A stretch of 38,652 nucleotides of DNA. Origin: Pseudomonadota bacterium. Lineage in GTDB: Bacteria; Myxococcota_A; Polyangia; Haliangiales; Haliangiaceae. A program made the translations under genes and the position numbers. Under the pieces are notes generated by a model. The model did not search any database. It was not told the DNA's origin and was given only the letters and a program-made list of their open reading frames with translations. This document shows, one piece after another, positions 16,800 through 24,923 of the stretch (positions are counted from its first letter, which is position 1; each line of letters opens with the position of its first letter). The stretch is from positions 1 to 38,652 of the forward strand of contig JAEYYY010000395.1 of NCBI GenBank assembly GCA_023430775.1, written 5' to 3'.

Positions 16800-17279
16800 A
16801 TGAGGATCCTCGCGACTTTGTTGCCCTGTCTGATTGCCTGCGGGAGTAGCGACCCTGCCGACGTCGCCGGCAACTTCACCATCGCGCTGACCAACCGCGA
16901 CAACGGCTGCAACCTCGCCAACTGGACCGTCGGTGAGCAGGCCAGCAACATCCCCGTCGTCATCACGCAGGACGGCGACAACGCCACCGCCGATGTCCAG
17001 GCCGGTGCCGGCTTCATCCTCGATGCCGCGCTCGGCAGCAGCGTCTACACCGGCACGGTCGACGGCAACGATCTGTTCCTCGAGCTGTTCGGCACGCGCT
17101 CGCAGACGCAAGGCAACTGCACGTTCACGTTCAACTCGGAGATCGACGCCTCGATCGCCGGCGACACGATGACCGGTCGGATCAACTACAAGGCCGCGAC
17201 CGTCGGCAATCCCGATTGCGCCGAGCTCGAGGGCTGCGTCTCGTTCCAGGAGTTCAACGGCACGCGCCCACCGCAGTGA
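16800..17279 (+). CDS. Small secreted lipoprotein of unknown function
   Basis: 159 aa. The lipoprotein signal is MRILATLLPCLIACGSS with lipobox LIAC; another Cys sits four residues earlier. The mature part is strand-rich and polar (GNFTIALTNRDNGC, NIPVVITQDGDNATADV, NCTFTFNSEID, MTGRINYKA), consistent with a small beta-barrel or calycin-like sandwich. Four Cys in the mature domain could form two disulphides. I do not recognise the family. Its stop codon overlaps the start of the acetyltransferase gene (TGATG), so the two are translationally coupled. Confidence 0.72.
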   Translation: MRILATLLPCLIACGSSDPADVAGNFTIALTNRDNGCNLANWTVGEQASNIPVVITQDGDNATADVQAGAGFILDAALGSSVYTGTVDGNDLFLELFGTRSQTQGNCTFTFNSEIDASIAGDTMTGRINYKAATVGNPDCAELEGCVSFQEFNGTRPPQ

Positions 17280-17839
17280 TGCTCGCCGTCGACGTTCCAC
17301 CGCAGCCGACGCTGACCACGGAACGACTCGTGCTGCGGCCGCTGCGCGACGCCGATGCCGCGGCCGTCGCCGCCGGTGCGGGTGACAAGCGCGTCGCCAG
17401 ATACCTCATCCAGGTGCCGTCGCCCTACCCGATCACGCTCGCGCGCAGCTGGCTCCGCCATCGCCGCGAGTGGTGGGACCTCGGCCGCGGTGTCACGCTC
17501 GCGATTGCCACGCGCGAGCAACCGAACGAGCTGCTCGGCACCGCCTCGCTCCGTCGCTACGCGCGCGATCGCCGCGCCGAGCTCGGCTACTGGCTCGTCG
17601 CCTCCGCGTGGGGCCACGGCTACGCGACCGAGGCAACGCGCGCGCTCGTCGACTACGGCTTCTCGACCTGGAACCTCGCTCGCGTCTACGCGCTGGTCCT
17701 CGCGGGCAACACCACCTCGGAGCGCGTGCTCGAGAAGCTCGGCATGCAGCACGAAGGCATCCAGCGCCAGCACGTGAAGAAGGGCCGCCGCCTGTGTGAC
17801 GTCACGCTCTACGGCGTGTTGCGCGACGACTGGCACTGA
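17279..17839 (+). CDS. GNAT-family N-acetyltransferase (RimJ/RimL-like)
   Basis: 186 aa. The start LTTERLVLRPLRDADA, the central ELGYWLVASAWGHGYATEA (acetyl-CoA pyrophosphate loop, here WGHGYATE for the usual RGxGxA/G) and the closing NTTSERVLEKLGMQHEGI are the standard motifs of the RimJ/RimL/Acetyltransf_3 branch. These enzymes acetylate protein N-termini, aminoglycosides or small amines; the substrate cannot be read from the sequence. The ATG at 17279 shares a base with the stop of the preceding lipoprotein gene, a classic reinitiation arrangement, although no functional link is obvious. Confidence 0.92.
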   Translation: MLAVDVPPQPTLTTERLVLRPLRDADAAAVAAGAGDKRVARYLIQVPSPYPITLARSWLRHRREWWDLGRGVTLAIATREQPNELLGTASLRRYARDRRAELGYWLVASAWGHGYATEATRALVDYGFSTWNLARVYALVLAGNTTSERVLEKLGMQHEGIQRQHVKKGRRLCDVTLYGVLRDDWH

Positions 17840-17843
17840 CGGC

Positions 17844-18122
17844 CTACGTACCGCGACGCCTGTCGCGAGCCATCGCGAAGCCGATCGCGATCCCGACCGC
17901 GACACCGACGAGGATCCCCGCGCCGAAGCCGAGCCCGCGATCCTCGCTCACCCGGTCGGGCACCGGCGAGGCCGGATCGCGCTCGCCGACGAACAGCAGC
18001 ACGAAGCCGATCGCGCAGGCGACGCCGATCACCGCGGCGACGATCCACATCGTCTTCGAGGCGCCGCGCCGCTCCGCCTTCGCCTTGCGAAGGATCTCGG
18101 CAGCTCTGTCCTCGTCGGCCAC
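17844..18122 (-). CDS. Small two-helix inner-membrane protein
   Basis: 92 aa from a GTG start. A charged cytoplasmic N-terminus (ADEDRAAEILRKAKAERR) is followed by a hydrophobic helix at ~25-44, a short acidic loop, a second Gly/Ala/Val-rich helix at ~68-85 and a basic end (ARDRRRGT). No recognised domain. It lies 39 bp downstream of another small two-helix membrane protein gene on the same strand, so they may act together. It is 4 bp from the convergent acetyltransferase. Confidence 0.65.
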   Translation of the reverse strand: MADEDRAAEILRKAKAERRGASKTMWIVAAVIGVACAIGFVLLFVGERDPASPVPDRVSEDRGLGFGAGILVGVAVGIAIGFAMARDRRRGT

Positions 18123-18161
18123 GCCGAATCATATCGGGGACAGTATGTTCGCGGCAGAGTG

Positions 18162-18365
18162 TCAGCCGCGGTTGTCGCGCCGCATCCGCCAGGCGACGAG
18201 GCCGATCACGAGGGCGATGAAACCGCCGATCAGGATCGTCGACTCGGGGTTGCCGATCCGCGGGTCGCCGACAGTCGCCGAGATCCAGATCGGGAATGCG
18301 ATGCCGAGTACCGCCAGCAGGATCGCGACCGTGATGCCGAGGACCTTGCTGATGCGTGCGTTCAT
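18162..18365 (-). CDS. Small two-helix inner-membrane protein
   Basis: 67 aa from ATG 18365, which has GAAGGA just upstream; the frame is open for 18 more codons but without a ribosome site. Two hydrophobic segments (VLGITVAILLAVLGIAFPIW and ILIGGFIALVIGLVAW) are joined by a short polar loop, and the protein ends in a basic RMRRDNRG tail. No known domain. It is the first gene of a likely two-gene unit with 17844-18122 and is divergent from the esterase gene across 97 bp. Confidence 0.6.
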   Translation of the reverse strand: MNARISKVLGITVAILLAVLGIAFPIWISATVGDPRIGNPESTILIGGFIALVIGLVAWRMRRDNRG

Positions 18366-18462
18366 GTTCCTTCGATGCCGCGATGCGGCCCGGGCCTTGC
18401 TCGCATCGGGAACCGCCACGCGGCTTCACGCAGTTACGTGCACCCGCGTTGCCAAACTCATC

Positions 18463-19761
18463 ATGCGCGCTCTCCTCGTTGTCCCATTGTTCCTCGCGGC
18501 TTGCGGCTACGACCCGACGAGCGGTCCCGGCGGCGACGATGACGACGACAATCCGCCCGTCGATCCACCGGTCGATGAAGGCTGTCCAGATGGCGCGGCC
18601 GGCGCGGCGTGCGTGCTCGAGCTCTACGATGCGGCGGCCGACTGCGAGATCGAGGCCGTCGATGCGTTCCGCGCCGAGCTCGAACAGCGCCAGACGCCGC
18701 TGTGGGCGAACGGTCGCGCGCTGTTTCGCACCGAAACGCCGAAGGCCGTCGCCGGCACGTTCAACGATTGGTCGACGACGTCGATCACCACCGCGCAGTT
18801 CTGCGACACCGATCTCGTGATCGCGGTCGGCGCGGTCGCGAGCGGCTATCACCAGTACAAGCTCAACGAGGGTGCGAGCTGGACACTCGATCCGGCCAAT
18901 CCCGCCTTCGCGTACGACGACTTCACCGGCAACCTCGACGGCCGCAACAGCGTGCTCAACACCAGCGACTCCGGCCGCGGCCATCTCGTGACGTTCGGCG
19001 AGACCTGCTCGGCCGTGCTCGACAACTGCCGCGAGGTCACCGCGTATCTGCCGCCCGGCTACGACGCGCTCGCGAACAAGGACACCACGTATCCCGTGCT
19101 GTTCATGCACGACGGCCAGAACATCTTCAGCGATCACGATTGCTGCTTCGGCCACACCGGCTGGGAGATCGATGTCGCCCTCGATCGCGAGCTCGCCGAG
19201 GGTCGCGTCGCGCCGCTGATCGTCATCGGCGCCGCGCACTCCGCGGCACGCAATAGCGAGTACGGGCTCGACGGCGCCGCCGCGGCGGCGTTCATGGCGT
19301 TCCAGGTCGACGAGCTCCAGCCGCAGGCACTCGCGAAGGTGCGCTGGAACGGCGAGCGCGTCGCCGTCGGCGGCAGCTCGCTCGGTGGGTTGATCGCGAT
19401 GGATCTCGCGCTCGCGTATCCGGACACCTACTCGGCGGCGGTCTCGCTGTCGGGAGCGTTCTGGCCCGGCCAGGAGAGTGGCGACGCGCTTCGCGATCGC
19501 ATCCCGGCGTACGGCAAGCAGGCGGTCGCGATCTATCTCGATCACGGCGGCAGCATCGCGAACAACAGCGATGGCGCCGCCGACTCGGTCGAGGTGCGCG
19601 ACGAGCTGATCGGGCTTGGCTGGCAGCGCAGCGACTCGCCGACCTGCACGGCCTCGCCATCGTCGCTCTGCTATCACAGCGAACCGGGCGCGACCCACGA
19701 CGAGCTGGCCTGGAGAGCGCGGACCTGGCGGTTCCTGCGCTTCCTCTATCCCGCGCCCTGA
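18463..19761 (+). CDS. Esterase-D/Fes-type hydrolase lipoprotein with CBM48-like domain
   Basis: 432 aa. Lipobox LAAC (Cys14), then a run of five Asp and a Pro/Asp linker. Residues ~88-165 resemble the CBM48/glycogen-binding type sandwich that precedes many such esterases (AVAGTFNDWS, then YHQYKLNEGASWTLDP). The alpha/beta-hydrolase follows: YPVLFMHDGQNIF, nucleophile Ser306 in VGGSSLGG, probable Asp360 in AIYLDHGG, and His412 in GATHDELAWRAR. The family includes enterochelin esterase, feruloyl/acetyl-xylan esterases and S-formylglutathione hydrolase. Carbohydrate-linked ester cleavage at the cell surface is the best inference. Cys pairs (Cys182/Cys189, Cys227/Cys228) suggest disulphides. The ATG at 18463 was chosen for the signal peptide. 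Confidence 0.85.
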   Translation: MRALLVVPLFLAACGYDPTSGPGGDDDDDNPPVDPPVDEGCPDGAAGAACVLELYDAAADCEIEAVDAFRAELEQRQTPLWANGRALFRTETPKAVAGTFNDWSTTSITTAQFCDTDLVIAVGAVASGYHQYKLNEGASWTLDPANPAFAYDDFTGNLDGRNSVLNTSDSGRGHLVTFGETCSAVLDNCREVTAYLPPGYDALANKDTTYPVLFMHDGQNIFSDHDCCFGHTGWEIDVALDRELAEGRVAPLIVIGAAHSAARNSEYGLDGAAAAAFMAFQVDELQPQALAKVRWNGERVAVGGSSLGGLIAMDLALAYPDTYSAAVSLSGAFWPGQESGDALRDRIPAYGKQAVAIYLDHGGSIANNSDGAADSVEVRDELIGLGWQRSDSPTCTASPSSLCYHSEPGATHDELAWRARTWRFLRFLYPAP

Positions 19762-19922
19762 TCGCCTTGATCGGGGCATTCAGTCATCGGGCCCTGGGGA
19801 AGAAGTCTCCGATCGGGTGCCGATCGCGACTTGCCTACATCAGCGCAAGATCAATGATCTCGCGCACCACCGAGGGTGGGGCCACAGCCCCGGCGGCACA
19901 CCCGTTGCTTTACAGCCCTGTC
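19762..19922. other. 161-bp intergenic gap
   Basis: It lies between two co-oriented lipoprotein genes. It contains several GATC-centred short repeats (for example GATCAATGATC) but no terminator hairpin with a T-run and no clear promoter. The second gene probably has its own promoter here. Confidence 0.3.
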
Positions 19923-20759
19923 ATGAGGAAGGCCCTACTCCTAGCTCTGCTCTTGCCTGCGTGTGTGGTCGGTTCGGATGGGCAGACGCCGCCGGGAGGC
20001 GATGACGACACCGATCCGACGGATCCACCCGATCCGGGCGAGGGCATCTCCGGCAACATCAAGGTCGCGACGACGTTCTCCGGCACGGTGAACATCATCG
20101 GCGCGACCACGATCGATCCCGGCGTCACCGTCACGGTGATGGAGGGCACCACGCTCAACTTCAGCGTGGCGTCGAACCTGTCGGTCAAGGGCACCCTCGA
20201 CATCCTCGGCACCAAGGCCGCGCCGGTGACGCTCCAGCCGGCCGACGGCTCGAACTTCTTCGGCGGCCTGTCGGTGGCCGGCACGCTCAACATGACCTAC
20301 GCCGTGCAGCGCGGCGGCCCGGTGATCACCACCGCGGGCAGCACCGCGACGATCGTCGACTCCAAGCTGTTCGGCGCCTCCGGCGATCTGATCATCATGA
20401 ACGGCGGCACGGTCGACATGACCTACTCGCAGCTCGGCGCCGATGCCGGCACCACCGACAGCACGCACTGCAACATGCACTTCGGTGGCAGCGGCAACAC
20501 GATCCGCGTCAACAACAGCAACATCGTCGGCACGCCGTACGGCCTGATGTTCTATGGCGGCCAGCTCGCCGACTTCAAGCTCAACAACTGGGACGAGGGC
20601 GCCACCGCCGCGGCCGACTGGATCGACAGCCAGCCCGGCGTGTCGGGCGACTTCTCCGGCGGCTTCTTCGCCGCGGGCCTGCCGACGCCGAAGACCGGCG
20701 CGACGTTCACGATCGACAACCCGGCAGCGACGCGGCTCACCGACGCCGGCCCGCGCTGA
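19923..20759 (+). CDS. Secreted lipoprotein, probable right-handed beta-helix
   Basis: 278 aa from ATG 19923; the lipobox is LPAC (MRKALLLALLLPACVVG), followed by a Gly/Asp/Pro-rich linker. The rest is a regular succession of short strands and turns with Gly and Asn at turn positions (GTVNIIGATTIDPGVTVTV, LSVKGTLDILGTKAAPVTL, NTIRVNNSNIVGTPYGL), the periodicity of parallel beta-helix proteins such as adhesins and polysaccharide lyases. A nearby His/Cys motif (STHCNMHFGG) is the only polar cluster of note. No catalytic motif is recognised. Likely surface-exposed, either structural or carbohydrate-binding. Confidence 0.72.
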   Translation: MRKALLLALLLPACVVGSDGQTPPGGDDDTDPTDPPDPGEGISGNIKVATTFSGTVNIIGATTIDPGVTVTVMEGTTLNFSVASNLSVKGTLDILGTKAAPVTLQPADGSNFFGGLSVAGTLNMTYAVQRGGPVITTAGSTATIVDSKLFGASGDLIIMNGGTVDMTYSQLGADAGTTDSTHCNMHFGGSGNTIRVNNSNIVGTPYGLMFYGGQLADFKLNNWDEGATAAADWIDSQPGVSGDFSGGFFAAGLPTPKTGATFTIDNPAATRLTDAGPR

Positions 20760-20767
20760 TCCGGGAG

Positions 20768-21274
20768 TCATTTCGGAATCGATAACACCGCCTCGAGGAT
20801 GTTCGCGTCCTCGGGCGGCTTCGGCGTCAGCAGATAGACGCCGACCACGGTCGTGGCATCGACGCGGAACGCCTTCATCGTCCGCGTCCCGGGCTCGAGC
20901 TGGCGCGCGCGTAGCTCGGCGGTGACATCCTGGCCGGTCTTCGCTCGCTCGCCGACGAGCTGATTCCAGCGCTCGGTCGCACGCGCATCGTCGGCGATCC
21001 GCTCGTAGCGGCGGAGCTCGACGAGCTTCTCGTCCTTGTAGGTCGCCATCACCCACGACTCGCCCCACTCCATGCCGGCGCGCTCGCAGCGTGGATAGGT
21101 CTCGACGTCGGGCCGCGGGCCATCGACCTCGTGGCAGTACTTGTGCTTTTGTAGTTCGCCATCCGCGACCGTGCGCTCGATGCCGAGCGGGATCGTGAGC
21201 GGGTGCTCGGCGGCGAGTCCGCCCGCGCAACTCGCAAGGATTGCAGGAAGAATGAGTGCTGCGACGCGGGCCAT
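20768..21274 (-). CDS. Small lipoprotein of unknown function
   Basis: 168 aa. The ATG at 21274 gives MARVAALILPAILASCAGG, a compact lipoprotein signal (LASC); an in-frame ATG at 21292 would add six residues and is less suited to a signal peptide. The mature part is charged and has two well-spaced Cys (YCHEVDG, YPRCERAG) that may pair. Aromatic/charged segments (GESWVMATYKDEKLVELRRYERI) give no family match I know. The gene is divergent from the polysaccharide-deacetylase-like gene (54 bp) and convergent with the beta-helix gene. Confidence 0.68.
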   Translation of the reverse strand: MARVAALILPAILASCAGGLAAEHPLTIPLGIERTVADGELQKHKYCHEVDGPRPDVETYPRCERAGMEWGESWVMATYKDEKLVELRRYERIADDARATERWNQLVGERAKTGQDVTAELRARQLEPGTRTMKAFRVDATTVVGVYLLTPKPPEDANILEAVLSIPK

Positions 21275-21328
21275 AGGGCGCCAAATTACCATGTTGCTCT
21301 GTGGCCGGTGGTGTTAGGGTCCCGCGCG

Positions 21329-22606
21329 ATGAGCATCGCGAAGGTCATTCTCTCCCTGGCTCTCGTCGGTTGTGGGTTTCCGGATCCCGATCCGAACCCG
21401 CCCGCCGCTCCTGCGGAGAACGACCCGGCGTTCACCGTGTTCGGCGCCGGCTGGCACGTCATCGGCAATGCGGCCACGCCTTCGCAAGACACCATGTCAC
21501 TCGAGGTCTACGTCGCTCCCGGTACGGATTTCGTGGATGTGTGGGTGACTGGCCTGCCGGTCAAGCGTCTCGCCGACGAGGGCGGCATCTTCGTCGGCGA
21601 TATCGACCTGTCGAGTCTCCCCGTCGGCAACTACGATCTGTTGCTCGCCGCCAATGGCAGCGATGTCGCATTTGCCAAACTGCCGGTCGTGCGCAGTGCG
21701 CCGTACTACGTGCTGGTCACCACCGACTGGGACTTCTCCGATCCGGGCGACGTCGTGATCGATTATCAGAATCGCATCCACGACGAGCATCCCGACATGC
21801 GAATCACGCACTTCATCGGGCCGTACACCTTCACGGATCCCGAGGTCACGGTCGCCCGTCAGCAGGAGCTGGTGAGCTGGCTCGTCGAGCAGCGCGACGA
21901 GCACCGCGACGAGATCGGCCTCCACATCCATCCGTGGTGCCACTTCATCGAGAGTGCCGGAGTCACCTGCATCACCGACCAATCGACCACGATGCCCACC
22001 GATCCGTCGGGCTACACCATCAAGGTCGCCGCCTACGATCGCCAGCAGTTCGGGGTGATCCTCGACCGCGCGACGGAGCTGTTCGAGCAGAACGGCCTCA
22101 ACCGTCCCAAGACGTTCCGCGCCGGCGGCTGGACCGCGGGCATCGACACGCTCAACGCGCTCGCCGACAAGGGCTTCACGGCCGACACCTCGGCGCTCAA
22201 CTGGGCGCGCATCGAGGAGTGGGACGGCACCGAGCTCTACAACTGGAACATGGAGAACTGGGGTCCGATCGATGACACCAGCCAGCCGTACTTCCCGAGC
22301 ACCACCGACCCCCTGAGCTCCGCCGCGCCGACGATGACTCTGCTCGAGGTTCCGGATAACGGCGTGATGATCGATTACGTAACACTCGCCGAGATGACTG
22401 GATTATTCGATGCCAACTGGAATGGCGAGCCACTGTCGGCGCCCAGCACGCTGATGATGGGCTTTCATCCGTCGATCAACTTCTCGCGCTACGAGGGCGA
22501 TCGCGTCGATAACTTCCTCGATTACGCCGACCAGCACTCGTCCACCAAGCATCTCGGCCCCGTCGTCTACATCACGCTGGACGAGCTGGCGACCGCCTAC
22601 CGATAA
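21329..22606 (+). CDS. Polysaccharide-deacetylase-like lipoprotein
   Basis: 425 aa. Lipobox LVGC (MSIAKVILSLALVGCGF). Residues ~30-130 form a strand-rich N-terminal domain. From ~135 the protein resembles the NodB/polysaccharide-deacetylase-like barrel: YVLVTTDWDFSDPGD in the position of the Asp motif, EIGLHIHPWCHF in the position of the His-x-x-His motif (spacing here HxH), FRAGGWTAG for the Arg motif and a late LMMGFHPSIN. These Asp and His residues bind the metal in the family. The altered His spacing is seen in related deacetylase-like proteins whose substrates are not established. Deacetylation of a surface or prey polysaccharide is plausible. The start is chosen for the signal peptide; the upstream extension is not signal-like. 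Confidence 0.72.
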   Translation: MSIAKVILSLALVGCGFPDPDPNPPAAPAENDPAFTVFGAGWHVIGNAATPSQDTMSLEVYVAPGTDFVDVWVTGLPVKRLADEGGIFVGDIDLSSLPVGNYDLLLAANGSDVAFAKLPVVRSAPYYVLVTTDWDFSDPGDVVIDYQNRIHDEHPDMRITHFIGPYTFTDPEVTVARQQELVSWLVEQRDEHRDEIGLHIHPWCHFIESAGVTCITDQSTTMPTDPSGYTIKVAAYDRQQFGVILDRATELFEQNGLNRPKTFRAGGWTAGIDTLNALADKGFTADTSALNWARIEEWDGTELYNWNMENWGPIDDTSQPYFPSTTDPLSSAAPTMTLLEVPDNGVMIDYVTLAEMTGLFDANWNGEPLSAPSTLMMGFHPSINFSRYEGDRVDNFLDYADQHSSTKHLGPVVYITLDELATAYR

Positions 22607-22676
22607 TTCGGGTCCGGCTCACTCGGGATCTACACGGGATTGTATCCGTGGGGATTGTGTGGTTCTTTCCCATCGA

Positions 22677-22704
22677 GCGCTGATTTCTTATCCACACTCA
22701 GCGC
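22677..22704. promoter_or_regulatory. 7-bp inverted repeat with 14-nt spacer upstream of the winged-helix gene
   Basis: GCGCTGA (22677-22683) and TCAGCGC (22698-22704) are perfect inverted halves 18 bp before the ATG at 22723, inside a 116-bp region that is clearly AT-richer than the coding DNA. It may be an operator, perhaps for the winged-helix protein itself, or a leader hairpin. AAGGA lies about 10 nt before the start. Confidence 0.4.
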
Positions 22705-22722
22705 AACAAGGAATAGACCTAG

Positions 22723-23121
22723 ATGAGTGACTTGCAGACAGAGATGAATCGCGTGGTGCAGGGGTTCGTGGCACAGATCACCGAGCTCGCGCGCCGTGCG
22801 GCCATCGACCATCTGGAGTCGGCCCTCAAGGGTGGCGGGAAGCGCGGGGCCGGCGGGCTGAGCTTCGGCGGTCGCGGTCGTGGCAAGGGCATCAAGCGTT
22901 CCGCCGACGAGCTCGAGGACCTGTCGGACAGGTTCGTCGACTACGTGGTCGCGAACCCGGGCCTTCGCATCGAGCAGATCAACAAGCAGCTCGGCACCAC
23001 CACCAAGGATCTCCAGCTCCCGATCCGCAAGCTGATCGCGGATGGTGTGCTGAAGGTCAAAGGCCAGAAGCGCTCCACGCAGTACTTCGCCACCGCCGAA
23101 GGCAAGCGCAGCAGGAAGTGA
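22723..23121 (+). CDS. Small winged-helix DNA-binding protein
   Basis: 132 aa. The N-terminal ~35 residues form an amphipathic helix (MNRVVQGFVAQITELARRAAI), probably for dimerisation. A Gly/Arg/Lys-rich flexible stretch (GGRGRGKGIKR) follows. Residues ~62-125 read as a winged helix: FVDYVVANPGLRIEQINKQL, then TTTKDLQLPIRKLIADGVL, then the wing VKGQKRSTQYFA. The protein is strongly basic and ends in Lys/Arg. It could be a local repressor or an abundant nucleoid-type binder. Its stop overlaps the start of the acyl-CoA synthetase gene (GTGATG/TGATG at 23118-23123), so the three genes from here to 25689 are translationally coupled. Confidence 0.78.
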   Translation: MSDLQTEMNRVVQGFVAQITELARRAAIDHLESALKGGGKRGAGGLSFGGRGRGKGIKRSADELEDLSDRFVDYVVANPGLRIEQINKQLGTTTKDLQLPIRKLIADGVLKVKGQKRSTQYFATAEGKRSRK

Positions 23122-24923
23122 TGGCGGCTCCAGCGCGCGCAGCGATCCCCGCCACCAAGGACACCATCCCGCACCGGTTGCTCCGGCAAGCCGCGGAGCG
23201 CCCGTCGTCGGTGGCGTATCAGGCAATGGTCGCCGGGCGGTGGCAACCCACCACCTGGCGCACCTACGCGGATCAGATCCGCACCGCGGCGCGCGCGCTG
23301 CTCGCCCTCGGGTTCGCCCGCGGGAGCAAGGTCGCGATCCTCGGCTTCAACCGGCCCGAGTGGGTGATCTTCAATCACGCGGCGATGCTGGCGGGCGGAG
23401 CCGCGGCCGGCATCTACACCACGTGCTCGGCGGACGAGGTCCAGTACATCGTCCATCACTCCGAGGCGCTGGTCGTGCTGGTCGAGGATTCCGCGCAGCT
23501 GGCCAAGATCAAGGCCAGGCGCGATCAGCTGCCGCTGCTGTCGAAGATCGTGATGATGCGCGGCGCCTCCGCGACCGGTGACGACGTGCTGTCGTGGGAC
23601 GGCTTCCTCGCCATCGCCGACGGCGTCGCGGAGTCCACGCTCGACGCGCGCATCGACATGATCGAGCAGGCGGATCTCGCCACGCTGATCTACACCTCCG
23701 GCACCACGGGTCCGCCGAAGGGCGTGATGCTGTCGCACCGGAACCTGGCGTGGACGGCGAAGACGCTCAGCGCGATCGGCGCCGGCAACGATGCCGATGT
23801 CTCGCTGTCGTACTTGCCGCTGTCGCACATCGCCGAGCAGATGGCGACCATCCACATGCCGGCCACCGCGGGCAGCATGGTGTACTTCGCCGAGTCGCTC
23901 GAGAAGATTCCCGACAACCTGAAGGACTGCCGGCCCACGGTGTTCTTCGGCGTGCCGCGGATCTGGGAGAAGTTTCACGCCGTGCTCGGCGGCAAGCTCG
24001 CCGAGCTGACCGGCGCGAAGAAGCGCCTCGTCGAGTGGGCGCGCAAGGTCTGCACCGAGGTCAACGAACATCGCGATCGCGGCGAGCGGTTGCCGCGCCT
24101 GCTCGAGCTGCAATACAAGCTCGCGCAGCGGCTGGTGATCGACAAGCTCAAGACGGCGCTCGGCTTCGACCGCGCGCGGACCTTGATCTCCGGCGCCGCG
24201 CCGATCGCGCCCGACGTGCTCGCGTTCTTCGCGAGCATCGACCTGCCGATCCGCGAGATCTACGGCCAGTCCGAGGACACCGGCCCGACGTCGTTCAACC
24301 TGCCCGGCCGCACCCGGATCGGCACCGTCGGTCCGCCGCTGCCGGGGCTCGAGTGCAAGCTCGCCGAGGATGGCGAGATCCTCGTCCGCGGCCCCAACGT
24401 GTTCCTCGGCTACTACAAGGAACCGGAGGCCACGGCGGAGACGCTGACCGCGGATGGCTGGCTCCAGAGCGGTGACCTCGGCGCGTTCGACAAGGATGGC
24501 TTCCTGTCGATCACCGGTCGCAAGAAGGAGATCATCATCACCGCGGGCGGCAAGAACATCGCCCCCAAGAACATCGAGGCCGCGCTCAAGGAATCGCCGC
24601 TGATCGGCGAGGCGGTGGTGATCGGCGATCGCAAGAAGTACCTGACCGCGCTGATCACCCTCGACGAGGCGGTCGCGCGCAAGCTGGTCGCCGAGGGTGA
24701 TTACATCCAGGCCCCGGCGATCCGCTCCGCGATCCAGGCCCAGGTCGACAAGGTCAACGAGGCGCTCGCCCGCGTCGAGCAGGTGAAGAAGTTCGCGATC
24801 CTCGAGCGGCCGTTCGGCATCGATACCGGCGAGCTGACGCCGACGCTGAAGATCAAGCGCAAGGTCGTCGCCCAGAACTTCGCGCAACAGATCGACGCGA
24901 TGTACGTCGACGGCAATGACTGA
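23121..24923 (+). CDS. Long-chain acyl-CoA synthetase (AMP-forming)
   Basis: 600 aa, normal for the FadD15-like branch. All adenylation motifs are present: P-loop LIYTSGTTGPPKGVMLSH, the LSYLPLSHIAEQ motif, FFGVPRIWEK, the substrate/adenylate loop EIYGQSEDTGP, GWLQSGDLGAFDKDGF with the key Asp, and GRKKEIIITAGGKNIAPKNIE with hinge and catalytic Lys regions. It activates fatty acids to acyl-CoA in two steps through an acyl-adenylate, at the inner face of the membrane. The ATG at 23121 is preferred over the GTG at 23118 directly before it; AGGAAG lies upstream. The 8-bp overlap with the next gene indicates coupling. Control by the preceding winged-helix protein is plausible. Confidence 0.95.
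   Translation: MAAPARAAIPATKDTIPHRLLRQAAERPSSVAYQAMVAGRWQPTTWRTYADQIRTAARALLALGFARGSKVAILGFNRPEWVIFNHAAMLAGGAAAGIYTTCSADEVQYIVHHSEALVVLVEDSAQLAKIKARRDQLPLLSKIVMMRGASATGDDVLSWDGFLAIADGVAESTLDARIDMIEQADLATLIYTSGTTGPPKGVMLSHRNLAWTAKTLSAIGAGNDADVSLSYLPLSHIAEQMATIHMPATAGSMVYFAESLEKIPDNLKDCRPTVFFGVPRIWEKFHAVLGGKLAELTGAKKRLVEWARKVCTEVNEHRDRGERLPRLLELQYKLAQRLVIDKLKTALGFDRARTLISGAAPIAPDVLAFFASIDLPIREIYGQSEDTGPTSFNLPGRTRIGTVGPPLPGLECKLAEDGEILVRGPNVFLGYYKEPEATAETLTADGWLQSGDLGAFDKDGFLSITGRKKEIIITAGGKNIAPKNIEAALKESPLIGEAVVIGDRKKYLTALITLDEAVARKLVAEGDYIQAPAIRSAIQAQVDKVNEALARVEQVKKFAILERPFGIDTGELTPTLKIKRKVVAQNFAQQIDAMYVDGND

Noticed and set aside
22941..24887. 648-codon open frame on the minus strand opposite the acyl-CoA synthetase
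   Set aside because: Antisense to a clear adenylating enzyme; no family features.
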